From Nocardioides zhouii (GTDB taxonomy: Bacteria > Actinomycetota > Actinomycetes > Propionibacteriales > Nocardioidaceae), in the NCBI RefSeq assembly GCF_004137345.1, contig NZ_SDWV01000009.1, positions 62,001 to 126,000 on the forward strand: a stretch of DNA of 64,000 nucleotides. Direction: 5' to 3'. The stretch's first letter is position 1. Every line of letters begins with the position of its first letter. Shown here piece after piece: positions 25,762 through 33,717 of the stretch. A program made the translations under genes and the position numbers. The notes beneath the pieces were generated by a model that searched no databases, was not told where the DNA came from, and saw nothing but the letters and a program-made list of their open reading frames with translations.

Positions 25762-28044
25762 CTACCCCGAACCGGGGAGGTCGTCGATCAGCAGGACGGC
25801 GCGGAAGGCATCCACGTCGGACTCGAAGCTCCGCGCGACGCCCTCCCTGAGTCGTTCGAGGTCGCCCTCGTGGGGCGCGGGGACGACCGAGATGCGCACG
25901 TGCTGCTCGGGCGCCACCGGCGGCGAGACGATGATGCGGCGGCCGGCCGACACGGGCAGCAGCCCGCGGAGCACGGTCCCGACCGGCCGGTCGAAACCCC
26001 CTGGCACGAGTCCGGCCCGGAGCTCCACTGCGCCGCCGCTGGACCGGAAGTGCGCGACGTCCGCACGCAGGGCGTCGTCGAAGAACCCCGGCGCGTAGAG
26101 ATCGTCGCGGGCAGCGACAGCGAGCAGGCGAGCCCGGACGGCGGTCTCCGGATCATCCGGGTCGCGGGATCCGTCGGCGATCTCCTCCAGCCACGGCAGG
26201 ACCTCGAGGCGCACGTGGGCGAAGTAGAGGTCGGTCATCGCCGCCTGCCACTCCTCCGCCGCCCGCCGGTGCTCCAGTGCGAGCTCGCGCTCGTGCTGGT
26301 CGCCCAGCGCGCGGCCCTGCCGTCGGATCAGCGAACCGAGCACCATCGAGGGCACCGGGCAGGTGATGACAGCGTTGAGGGAACCCCACGGCACCAGGCC
26401 GAGGGTGAGGTCGGGTCGCACCTGAGGAGCACCCAGGACGATCAGGACGTGCGAGGTCAGCACAGCGAGCGCGACCGGGAACGGCAGGCTGAGGACGAAG
26501 ACGACCAGCGGCAACGCGCTCATCCCGATCGACCAGGACCGGAAGTCCAGCATCGCGCCGGCCGGCAGCATGGCGATGCCGATCACCTGCGCGGCGGCCG
26601 CGGCCGTGGCGACGGCAGCCACCCACAGGGCACCAGGGCTGCCGCGCTCCGCCTGACGGACGATGACGAGCGTGAGGGCCAGCCAGACGGTGCCCACCGC
26701 GAGGGTGGGCCACGACTCGGGCATCGTGGCGACGGAGTGGAGGGCGATCACGCACCAGGCGGCGCCCAGGGGAATGGCCACGGCACGCGACAACGTACGC
26801 ACCGACCCGAGGCCGCTCGTCGTCAGTCCGTGCGCGTGGTGGAGTCGACCGCCCTCCCGCTGGCCGTCGCGAGGAAGCGTGACCACGAGCGCCGCGCCCC
26901 CACCCGGGCGGGGCATCAGTGCCGACCGACCGCCCACGCCCGAGACGGGCCGCTCGACCGACTCGACCAGTCCGAAACCGGGTGTCGACGAGGGCGCGAG
27001 GCCGACGCCCCGGTCGAGCACCTCGAACCTGACGTCCCGTCGGTCCGCAGAGATGCGGAGCGTGACCTCGTCGACCCGGCCGTGCCTGGCCGCGTTGCGG
27101 ACGCCTTCGGACAGAGCGCGCAGGACCACCTCGGCCCGGTCGGCCGGCAGGTTGGGAAGCCGCTGGTGGCGCCCGACGACACTGACCACCACGCGTACGG
27201 GGGCGGTGGCGCGCACGCTGTCGACGAGGGCCGCGATGGACTCGGGGAGATCGAGGTCGGTCCGCTCAGCGTGCTCGACGACGTCGTGGCTCGGCTCCTC
27301 TGCGGTGCCCACCACCCGTCGGATGGCTGCGACCGTGGTCCTGCACTGCGCCCGGGTCCGGGCCGAGGGCGCGACGGAGTCGGAGATCAGGTGGAGCGTG
27401 CCGAGCACGTCGTCGTGCAGCACCCGGCGGCTGATCGTACGAGCGTGCAGCTCGGCCTCCACTTGCCCCAGCTCGAGCTCGCGCTCGCGGTTCACCAGGG
27501 CCATCAGCTCAGTGTCGATCGCACTCGCCTGCATGGCGTTGACGAAACTGACAGCAGCAGCCGCGGTGCCGAGGGACAGGACGGTCGCGTCGAGGGACAA
27601 CCCTGCTGACGGCAGGTCGAGCACGCCGAGAGTCGCGGCGTGGACCCCGCTCAGGACAGTCACCAGCGCGAGGGCGTTGATGAGGGGGAGCAGACGAGCG
27701 GCCATGACGCCGACGGCCGACAGGGACATCCCGACCGTGCTGTCGTTGGGGACCGGATTCGTGCCCAGGGCAGGCGTCAGTGCCACGAACGTGGCGACCA
27801 GCACGATCAGGTGGGAGAAGTGCTCTCCGCGCCGGAACACCTCGATGGCCGTGCCGAGGAGGACGAGCGCGATGACGCTCCGGTTGAGCGCGGTCGGCTC
27901 GGACCACGCCATGCGCCCCAGCCACGGCAGCGCAGAAAACAGGCACAGGCTGACGAGGATGCAGGCGTGCGCGCCCAGGATGCTGCGGTACATCCGGTAG
28001 GCACTGCCCGATCGGGTCTGCGGCACGGGCGGGGGCGTCGTCAC
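25762..28044 (-). CDS. Histidine kinase with second, degenerate kinase-like half
   Basis: About 760 residues from the GTG at 28044; ATG 27993 is an alternative. The N-terminal half has about six membrane helices (to ~residue 180), a NarX/DesK-type dimerisation helix with the phospho-acceptor His in RRVLHDDVLGTLH (~205), and an HATPase domain (EGVRNAARHG, VLDRGVGLAP, GFGLVES; ~300-390). The C-terminal half repeats the plan: about five more membrane helices (~410-560), then a helix and ATPase-like domain in which the His and the nucleotide-binding boxes are not recognisable. It may work as an intramolecular dimer with one dead half. It is cotranscribed with the response regulator. Confidence 0.82.
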   Translation of the reverse strand: MTTPPPVPQTRSGSAYRMYRSILGAHACILVSLCLFSALPWLGRMAWSEPTALNRSVIALVLLGTAIEVFRRGEHFSHLIVLVATFVALTPALGTNPVPNDSTVGMSLSAVGVMAARLLPLINALALVTVLSGVHAATLGVLDLPSAGLSLDATVLSLGTAAAAVSFVNAMQASAIDTELMALVNRERELELGQVEAELHARTISRRVLHDDVLGTLHLISDSVAPSARTRAQCRTTVAAIRRVVGTAEEPSHDVVEHAERTDLDLPESIAALVDSVRATAPVRVVVSVVGRHQRLPNLPADRAEVVLRALSEGVRNAARHGRVDEVTLRISADRRDVRFEVLDRGVGLAPSSTPGFGLVESVERPVSGVGGRSALMPRPGGGAALVVTLPRDGQREGGRLHHAHGLTTSGLGSVRTLSRAVAIPLGAAWCVIALHSVATMPESWPTLAVGTVWLALTLVIVRQAERGSPGALWVAAVATAAAAAQVIGIAMLPAGAMLDFRSWSIGMSALPLVVFVLSLPFPVALAVLTSHVLIVLGAPQVRPDLTLGLVPWGSLNAVITCPVPSMVLGSLIRRQGRALGDQHERELALEHRRAAEEWQAAMTDLYFAHVRLEVLPWLEEIADGSRDPDDPETAVRARLLAVAARDDLYAPGFFDDALRADVAHFRSSGGAVELRAGLVPGGFDRPVGTVLRGLLPVSAGRRIIVSPPVAPEQHVRISVVPAPHEGDLERLREGVARSFESDVDAFRAVLLIDDLPGSG

Positions 28045-28242
28045 CGCCGCCCAGAGTGGCCAACGCAATGGTGGAGACCCCCGTCTTTTCAGGTCGCGCG
28101 CGTCTGGCGATGCTAGGTGGGAGCACGAACGTCCACTACCTGCCTGGGGCGTCCGTGGACAAAACTTTGCCAAGACTGGTCCCCGCTTGCGAGAAAGGGA
28201 CCCGACTGCGGTCAAGCGCCCCATCTCGACGCCCGAGGCGGG

Positions 28243-28276
28243 AAGGGACCGCGGATCGGGGGTTCCGCGGTCCCTT
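28243..28276 (-). terminator. Strong hairpin after the MarR operon
   Basis: A perfect 13-bp inverted repeat (AAGGGACCGCGGA / TCCGCGGTCCCTT) with an 8-nt loop begins 6 nt after the stop codon of the membrane-protein gene. There is no T-tract beyond the arm. It probably acts as a transcript 3' end. The ~200 bp between it and the kinase start at 28044 hold no further gene that I can support. Confidence 0.55.
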
Positions 28277-28281
28277 CACGC

Positions 28282-28914
28282 TCAGCTCCGTCCGGCCGGC
28301 GACAGACGCAGCAGTCGCGCCACCTCGCGTGGCTCGTCGACCCATAGACCCACCCGGGTCACGGTGGTCGGGCCGTGCGGCGTCTGCAGGGTCGTCGGGC
28401 CGGTCAGGACAAGCTCGAGGTTGGTCCGGCTGCCGACGCCGATCAGCAGGATCGCGTTGTCGCCCTCACCCTCGACGTGAACGGACTTCAGCAAGCCCGG
28501 GAGCTCGTGGTCGACGGAGCGGACGCTCGCGATGCGATCGAGGCGTACGTCGACCCGCGCGTGGATGCCGTCGCGGACCTGGAATCCGTCACTGCCGAGC
28601 AGGTGGGGACGCGTGCGGTAGGCCGCCATCATCCCGAGCATCCACACGAGTCCCCAGATGCCCACCACCAGGAGCGGTACCCGCAGGGGCGTCCACCAGC
28701 GGCTCAGGAGCACGTCGAGGACGACGACCTCCGTCGCGGACCCGAAGATCCACAGCCACAGCATGGGCGCGACGAGTCGCGAGTAGCCGATCGGCGTGGC
28801 GCCGGCCGGCACGTCGGGGCGCCGGGTGACCCAGCGGCCGAGGGCCAGGTAGAGGGTGACCTCGAGCGTGAGGGCGGCCCACGCGATCCTCCGGGCACGG
28901 CGTACGACGTCCAT
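28282..28914 (-). CDS. Membrane protein with PH-like C-terminal domain, MarR partner
   Basis: 210 residues. Three hydrophobic spans lie at ~10-26, ~48-66 and ~80-98 (for example WTPLRVPLLVVGIWGLVWML). The cytoplasmic C-terminal ~100 residues resemble a bacterial PH-like sandwich (VDVRLDRIASVRSVDHELPG). The ATG shares one base with the stop of the MarR gene (TGATG), so the two are translated together, and this protein is probably the main product controlled by that regulator. No enzymatic motif was seen and its role is unknown. Confidence 0.7.
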   Translation of the reverse strand: MDVVRRARRIAWAALTLEVTLYLALGRWVTRRPDVPAGATPIGYSRLVAPMLWLWIFGSATEVVVLDVLLSRWWTPLRVPLLVVGIWGLVWMLGMMAAYRTRPHLLGSDGFQVRDGIHARVDVRLDRIASVRSVDHELPGLLKSVHVEGEGDNAILLIGVGSRTNLELVLTGPTTLQTPHGPTTVTRVGLWVDEPREVARLLRLSPAGRS

Positions 28915-29360
28915 CACGACTCCTGCACCTGGTCCATCAGGCGGGCGAACCGCTGGGTGGTCCCGTCCAGCACCTCGGCGAAGACGGCCAGGCGGGCGGG
29001 CGGTACGTCGCCGAACAACCGCCGGGCGAGGTCGGCGTGGGAGCTCGTGAGGCCCTCGATCGTGGCGGCGCCGAGGGGTGTGGGGGTGACGAGCGTGGCG
29101 CGGCGGTCGCCGGGATGGGCCTCGCGGGTGACGTGCCCGGAGGCGACGAGGCCGTCGACGAGCCCGGTGACGTTGCGCGGCGTGACCTCGAGGGCGTGCG
29201 CGAGCGCCTGCTGGGTCGACGGCCCCGTCGACCCGAGCACCCACAGCAGGTGGACCCGTGCCGAGGTCAACCCCTCCTCGCGCTCGAACCTGGCCATGTC
29301 GGCCTGGACGAGGTGCGCCAGCAGCAGCACCCGGTCGAGCACCTCGGTCGTCTCGGTCAT
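28914..29360 (-). CDS. MarR-family transcriptional regulator
   Basis: 148 residues from the ATG at 29360; an in-frame GTG at 29378 would add six. The winged helix-turn-helix (~30-100) includes STQQALAHALEVTPRNVTGLVDGL and the wing motif HPGDRRATLV, typical of MarR. No ribosome-binding site precedes either start, which suggests a leaderless transcript. A palindrome (29364-29378) immediately before the ATG is a good candidate autoregulatory operator. The coupled membrane-protein gene downstream is the likely regulated target. Confidence 0.85.
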   Translation of the reverse strand: MTETTEVLDRVLLLAHLVQADMARFEREEGLTSARVHLLWVLGSTGPSTQQALAHALEVTPRNVTGLVDGLVASGHVTREAHPGDRRATLVTPTPLGAATIEGLTSSHADLARRLFGDVPPARLAVFAEVLDGTTQRFARLMDQVQES

Positions 29361-29363
29361 GTA

Positions 29364-29378
29364 GTGAATGTACTTCAC
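29364..29378. promoter_or_regulatory. Putative MarR operator
   Basis: GTGAATGTACTTCAC: 5-bp inverted arms GTGAA/TTCAC around a near-palindromic TGTAC centre, 3 bases upstream of the ATG of the marR-type gene. Size, symmetry and position fit MarR dimer sites. Confidence 0.5.
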
Positions 29379-29402
29379 GATGTAGCCACGTCACCACTTT
29401 GC

Positions 29403-29469
29403 GGGGTAGTCCAGTGACTTCTGGCTGTCCCGGCGGCCTTCGGACAGCCGTACGCCACTGGACTACCCC
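29403..29469. repeat. Long two-tier hairpin, related to the 61.5-kb repeats
   Basis: Outer arms GGGGTAGTCCAGTG (29403-29416) and its perfect complement (29456-29469) enclose inner arms GGCTGTCC (29423-29430) and GGACAGCC (29442-29449). It lies between marR and trxA. The GGTxGTCCAG core resembles the tandem hairpins at 61549-61675, suggesting one repeat family. No ORF or promoter was recognised inside. The rest of the 200-bp marR-trxA gap holds a small TCCCC/GGGGA hairpin and the trxA ribosome-binding site. Confidence 0.65.
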
Positions 29470-29559
29470 GGTCCCCTGAGGAGGGGAACAACTGTCGGAG
29501 GAGTGGTGTTGACTGGACATCACCCCGTGATCCTTCTGACCTCCTTGAAAGGGGCAACC

Positions 29560-29883
29560 GTGGCCAACATCGCCGCCGTGACCGACGCCGAGTTCGAGGC
29601 GCAGGTCCTCAAGTCCGACAAGCCCGTCCTCGTCGACTTCTGGGCAGAGTGGTGCGGCCCGTGCCGCCAGGTCGCCCCGATCCTCGACGAGCTCAACGCC
29701 GAGCACGGCGAGAAGCTCACGTTCCTCAAGATGAACGTCGACGAGAACCCGGTGACCCCCTCGTCCTACCGCGTCACCGGCATCCCGACCATCAACGTCT
29801 ACCAGGGCGGCGAGGTCGTGAAGTCCATCGTCGGCGCCAAACCCAAGGCCGCGCTCCTCAAGGAGCTCGAGGGCCTCATCTGA
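29560..29883 (+). CDS. trxA: Thioredoxin
   Basis: 107 residues with the classic active site WCGPC (Cys32 and Cys35) and the cis-Pro motif GIPTIN. It is the cytoplasmic dithiol reductant recycled by TrxB. The GTG at 29560 is chosen for its AAGGGG ribosome-binding site and because it gives the standard thioredoxin length. It is monocistronic here and convergent with the acetyltransferase gene. The trxB gene lies 28.5 kb upstream with the secretion-like cluster in between. Confidence 0.96.
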   Translation: MANIAAVTDAEFEAQVLKSDKPVLVDFWAEWCGPCRQVAPILDELNAEHGEKLTFLKMNVDENPVTPSSYRVTGIPTINVYQGGEVVKSIVGAKPKAALLKELEGLI

Positions 29884-29889
29884 GCCCAG

Positions 29890-30534
29890 TCAGTCGCCGG
29901 AGGCGGCCCGCACCGATCCGATCGGGCGGGTCGCTTTCTGCGTGGGGCGTACGGCGCCCCAGACGCGCTCGAGGGCGAGCTCGACCTCGTCCTTCCAGCT
30001 CAGCGCGGTCCGCAGCTCCATCCGCATCCGCGAGGTCGTCGGATGGGCGCGCTGGGTCTTGAAGCCGACCCCGCCGTAGAACTCCGCCGGCAGCACGCAC
30101 CCGTGCGTCCGCCCCCGCGTGTCGCCGTACGCCTCGATCGCGGTGTGGCCGCGCTGGACGAGGTCGGCGGCCATCGCCTGCACCAGCAGGCGGCCGAGCC
30201 CGCCACCGCGGAGCGACGGCTCGATCCAGGCGGTGGCGGCGATGATCGCGTCGGGAGAGGCCGGTGCGGTCGGCAGGGCCGCCGCGCCGGGCAGGTAGGC
30301 CGCCGGTGCATAGATGATGTGCCCCACGGTCCGCCCGTCGAGTCGTACGACCCGCCCGCACGAGCCCCACTCGCGCAGGACGCCGGAGAGCCAGCTCTCC
30401 TTCTCGGCGATGCGCTCCTGCTCGTCGAGCCGAGCCCGATCCACCGGTCCGAGCTCCCAGAACAGGCACGAGCGCACCGGATCGGCCAGCTCCGCGAGGT
30501 GGTCGACGGTCAGGCGTGCGGTCTTGCGGGACAC
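29890..30534 (-). CDS. GNAT-family N-acetyltransferase
   Basis: 214 residues. The GNAT core holds the acetyl-CoA loop in WIEPSLRGGGLGRLLVQAMAADL (R-G-G-G-L-G; ~115-140) and a YGGVGFKTQR strand near 170. The GTG at 30534 gives a protein that starts in a globular sequence. Similar acetyltransferases sit next to trxA and parB in many actinobacteria, but the acceptor substrate is unknown. It is divergent from the aminotransferase with 42 bp between starts. Confidence 0.85.
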   Translation of the reverse strand: MSRKTARLTVDHLAELADPVRSCLFWELGPVDRARLDEQERIAEKESWLSGVLREWGSCGRVVRLDGRTVGHIIYAPAAYLPGAAALPTAPASPDAIIAATAWIEPSLRGGGLGRLLVQAMAADLVQRGHTAIEAYGDTRGRTHGCVLPAEFYGGVGFKTQRAHPTTSRMRMELRTALSWKDEVELALERVWGAVRPTQKATRPIGSVRAASGD

Positions 30535-30576
30535 GTGTCCCAGCGTAGACCTGTCGACGGCCTGCGAGGATGAGGT

Positions 30577-31791
30577 GTGCGCGCGATCCGACAGAGCAAG
30601 AAGCTGCAAGGAGTCCGGTACGACGTGCGCGGGCCGATCCTGGTGGAGGCCCAGCGGCTCGAGGCCGAGGGACACCGGATCCTCAAGCTCAACATCGGCA
30701 ACACCGCACCGTTCGGCTTCGAGGCCCCCGAGCAGATCCTGGCCGACATGATGCACCACCTGCCGCAGTCGACGGGCTATGCCGACTCGCAGGGGATCTG
30801 GTCGGCGCGCACCGCGGTCATGCACTACTACCAGTCGCACGGGCTGCGCGACGTCGGCGTCGAGGACGTCTACATCGGCAACGGTGTCTCCGAGCTGATC
30901 TCGATGGTGCTGCAGGCCTTCGTCGACGACGGCAACGAGATCCTGGTCCCGGCGCCGGACTACCCGCTGTGGACGGGCGCGATCACGCTCGCCGGCGGCA
31001 TCCCGGTGCACTACCGGTGCGACGAGGACGACGACTGGAACCCCGACCTGGCCGACATCGAGGCCAGGATCACCGAGAACACGCACGCGCTGGTGATCAT
31101 CAACCCGAACAATCCCACGGGTGCGGTCTACAGCGAGGAGATCGTCAAGGGACTCGTCGACATCGCCCGGCGCCACGAGCTGGTGGTCATGGCCGACGAG
31201 ATCTACGAGAAGATCCTGTTCGAGGACGCCCAGCACCACCACGCGGCCACTTTCGGCGGCAACGACGTCCTGGTGCTCACCTTCTCCGGGCTGTCGAAGG
31301 CCTACCGGGTCTGCGGCTACCGCGCCGGCTGGGTGATGATCTCGGGGCCCAAGGAGCTCGCGACCGACTTCCTCGAGGGCCTCACCCTCATCGCCAACAT
31401 GCGCATGTGCGCCAACGTGCCGGCGCAGCACGCGATCCAGACGGCGCTCGGCGGCTACCAGTCGATCGAGGAGCTCATCGGGCCGGGAGGACGCTTCTAC
31501 GAGCAGTCGATGCTCGCCCACCGGCTCCTCAACGAGATCCCGGGCGTGACGAACGTGAAGCCGCGCGGCGCCCTCTACTGCTTCCCGCGCCTCGACCCCG
31601 ACGTCTATGCGATCGACGACGACCAGGAGTTCGTGATCGAGCTGCTCCGGGCCAAGAAGATCCTCGTCACGCACGGCACCGGCTTCAACTGGCCCGCCCC
31701 CGACCACTTCCGCCTCGTCACGCTCCCCGAGGCGAGCGTGCTCGAGGAGGCCATCGGCCGCATCGCAGACTTCCTGGCCACCCGCCGCTGA
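30577..31791 (+). CDS. PLP-dependent class I/II aminotransferase (AlaA-like)
   Basis: 404 residues, fold type I. The PLP Lys lies in TFSGLSKAYRVCGYR, preceded by NPNNPTGA and ADEIYEKILF as in alanine/aspartate transaminases. The N-terminus (KKLQGVRYDVRGP) and length match the AlaA subgroup that makes alanine from pyruvate and glutamate. Exact specificity is inferred from overall similarity. The GTG start is preceded by GAGG. The acyltransferase gene follows after 41 nt. Confidence 0.88.
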   Translation: MRAIRQSKKLQGVRYDVRGPILVEAQRLEAEGHRILKLNIGNTAPFGFEAPEQILADMMHHLPQSTGYADSQGIWSARTAVMHYYQSHGLRDVGVEDVYIGNGVSELISMVLQAFVDDGNEILVPAPDYPLWTGAITLAGGIPVHYRCDEDDDWNPDLADIEARITENTHALVIINPNNPTGAVYSEEIVKGLVDIARRHELVVMADEIYEKILFEDAQHHHAATFGGNDVLVLTFSGLSKAYRVCGYRAGWVMISGPKELATDFLEGLTLIANMRMCANVPAQHAIQTALGGYQSIEELIGPGGRFYEQSMLAHRLLNEIPGVTNVKPRGALYCFPRLDPDVYAIDDDQEFVIELLRAKKILVTHGTGFNWPAPDHFRLVTLPEASVLEEAIGRIADFLATRR

Positions 31792-31832
31792 CCGCATGGT
31801 TGACGGCGCGTACGCGCCACTAGGCTCGCCGC

Positions 31833-32606
31833 ATGCGCGACGTCACCTACCCCCCGATCATCGTGACCGCCAAGACCGCGTTCCGTGCGCTGGGCCAGCG
31901 CTTCCAGATGACGGGCACCGAGCACGTGCCACGTGAGGGCGGCGTGCTGCTGGCCTACAACCACATCGGCTACGTCGACTTCGTGTATGGCGGCCTCGCG
32001 GCCAACCCGTCGGGACGCCTGGTGCGCTTCATGTCCAAGCGCGAGCTCTTCGACCACCGCTGGGTCGGTCCGCTGATGCGCTCCCTGCACCACATCGAGG
32101 TCGACCGGGGTGAGGGCGTGGCCAGCTTCCACACCGCCGTGGACTACCTGAAGCGCGGCGAGGCGGTCGGGATCTTCCCCGAGGCCACGATCTCGCGATC
32201 GATGGAGCTCAAGGAGTTCAAGTCCGGGGCCGTACGCATCGCAGCCGCGGCCGGCGTCCCGATCGTGCCGGTCATCCTGTGGGGCACCCAGCGGATGATG
32301 ACCAAGGACCACCCGCGCGACTTCTCGCGCGGCACGACCATCGCGATCCGCGTGGGCGAGCCGATGCACGTCACCGGCGCCGATGCGGTCGCCGAGACCG
32401 CCGAGCTCCGCGCCCGGATGGCCGCGATGCTGGCCGAGGTCGTCGCCGACTACCCCGCCGACGAACAACCGCCCGGCTCCTGGTGGGTGCCGGCCTCGAT
32501 GGGCGGCTCCGCCCCCACGCCGGACGAGGCGATCGTCCTCGACGCCGCGGAGAAGCGGGAGCGCGCCCGGAAGCGCGCGGAGAAGCGCGCCAAGAAGAAG
32601 CGATAG
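31833..32606 (+). CDS. PlsC-type 1-acylglycerol-3-phosphate acyltransferase
   Basis: 257 residues. It has the acyltransferase motifs NHIGYVDF (H-x4-D) and IFPEATIS in the expected order, plus a Lys/Arg-rich C-terminus (ending RAKKKR) suited to membrane-surface contact. It probably makes phosphatidic acid or a related lipid. A near-perfect palindrome overlaps its stop codon and separates it from convergent parB. Confidence 0.85.
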   Translation: MRDVTYPPIIVTAKTAFRALGQRFQMTGTEHVPREGGVLLAYNHIGYVDFVYGGLAANPSGRLVRFMSKRELFDHRWVGPLMRSLHHIEVDRGEGVASFHTAVDYLKRGEAVGIFPEATISRSMELKEFKSGAVRIAAAAGVPIVPVILWGTQRMMTKDHPRDFSRGTTIAIRVGEPMHVTGADAVAETAELRARMAAMLAEVVADYPADEQPPGSWWVPASMGGSAPTPDEAIVLDAAEKRERARKRAEKRAKKKR

Positions 32607-32626
32607 GTCGACACGTCGACCTATCG
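32601..32626. terminator. Bidirectional palindromic terminator
   Basis: CGATAGGTCGAC (32601-32612) and GTCGACCTATCG (32615-32626) are perfect 12-bp arms with a 2-nt centre, overlapping the TAG of the acyltransferase gene. It lies between convergent genes and, being symmetrical, could end both transcripts. Confidence 0.6.
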
Positions 32627-32666
32627 CCAGATCGGTTTATGGCTTTGTCGACTTATCGAGCGGGCG

Positions 32667-32709
32667 GGTCTCGATACGGCTCACTCGTTCGTCGCTCGCC
32701 TACTCGACC
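32667..32709 (+). repeat. Dispersed repeat copy (GGTCTCGATAC...TACTCGACC)
   Basis: Starts GGTCTCGATACGG and ends CCTACTCGACC. It is the same unit as the two arms of the element at 41516-41621. It lies in the acyltransferase-parB gap. From memory, such units are abundant between genes in Nocardioides-type genomes. Confidence 0.65.
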
Positions 32710-32730
32710 AACGAGGGAGGAGCGACCAAC

Positions 32731-33717
32731 TCAAATGGGGCGGTCGGCGCGGTTGCGCGGGTCCATCACGTCGACGATCCGACGTAGGTCATCCAGGCTG
32801 GCGAACTCGACGGTGATCTTGCCCTTGGACTTGCCGAGGTCGACCTTGACCCGCGTCTCGAAGCGGTCGGAGAGCCGGTCGGCGAGGTCGGTGAGTCCCG
32901 GCGCCACGGGCTTGTTGCGGACGGCCCGGGCGGGAGCGACAGGCTCGACGCCGAGGGACACGATCTCCTCGAGGCCACGTACGGAGATCCCCTCCGCGGT
33001 GACCCGACCGGCGAGCTTGTCCTGGAGCGCGGGGTCGTCGACGCCGAGCAGGGCGCGGGCGTGACCCGCCGAGAGCACGCCGGCCGCCACCCGCCGCTGG
33101 ACGGCAGGGGAGAGCTTGAGCAGGCGCAGCGTGTTGGAGATCTGCGGACGTGAGCGCCCGATGCGCTGGGCGAGCTCGTCGTGGGTGCAGCCGAAGTCCT
33201 CGAGGAGCTGGCCGTAGGCCGCCGCCTCCTCGAGCGGGTTGAGCTGCGAGCGGTGGAGGTTCTCCAGCAGCGCGTCGCGCAGCATGTCGTTGTCGTCGGT
33301 CTCGCGGACGATCGCGGGGATCGTGTCGCGCCCGGCCTCCTGAGACGCACGCCAGCGCCGCTCGCCCATGATCAGCTCGTAGGCGTCCTCGCCGGTGCGG
33401 CGTACGACGACCGGCTGGAGCAGCCCGACCTCGCGGATCGAGTGCACGAGCTCGGCGAGGGCCTCCTGCTCGAAGACCTGGCGCGGCTGGCGGGCATTGG
33501 GCCGCACCTGGGTGATGGGGAGCTCGGCGAAGTACGCGCCGGCCACGGTCGCGTCAGGTGCCGCAGCACCCGCCGCAGTCCCGTTCGAGCCGGAGGTGCC
33601 CGAAGGAGCCAACGGCTCCGTGTCGACCGAGCCGGCAGGCGCGGGCTGGCTCGGCGCCGTGGGGATCAACGAGCCGAGGCCGCGCCCGAGGCCGCGGCGG
33701 GGCGGGTTGGCATTCAT
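32731..33717 (-). CDS. parB: Chromosome partitioning protein ParB
   Basis: 328 residues. ParB binds parS, spreads as a CTP-dependent clamp and loads SMC. A typical ParB N-terminus ([13 protein letters not shown]) leads to the ParB/Srx domain ([40 protein letters not shown]), a KorB-like helix-turn-helix (~220-260) and a C-terminal dimerisation domain. The ATG at 33717 overlaps the parA stop by 4 nt. Its parS targets lie 1-2 kb upstream inside parA and rsmG. Confidence 0.97.
   Translation of the reverse strand: MNANPPRRGLGRGLGSLIPTAPSQPAPAGSVDTEPLAPSGTSGSNGTAAGAAAPDATVAGAYFAELPITQVRPNARQPRQVFEQEALAELVHSIREVGLLQPVVVRRTGEDAYELIMGERRWRASQEAGRDTIPAIVRETDDNDMLRDALLENLHRSQLNPLEEAAAYGQLLEDFGCTHDELAQRIGRSRPQISNTLRLLKLSPAVQRRVAAGVLSAGHARALLGVDDPALQDKLAGRVTAEGISVRGLEEIVSLGVEPVAPARAVRNKPVAPGLTDLADRLSDRFETRVKVDLGKSKGKITVEFASLDDLRRIVDVMDPRNRADRPI

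Noticed and set aside
28045-28281. A further small gene in the gap upstream of the histidine kinase
   Set aside because: Short frames there lack ribosome-binding sites and recognisable sequence; the gap is better explained by a hairpin and regulatory DNA.
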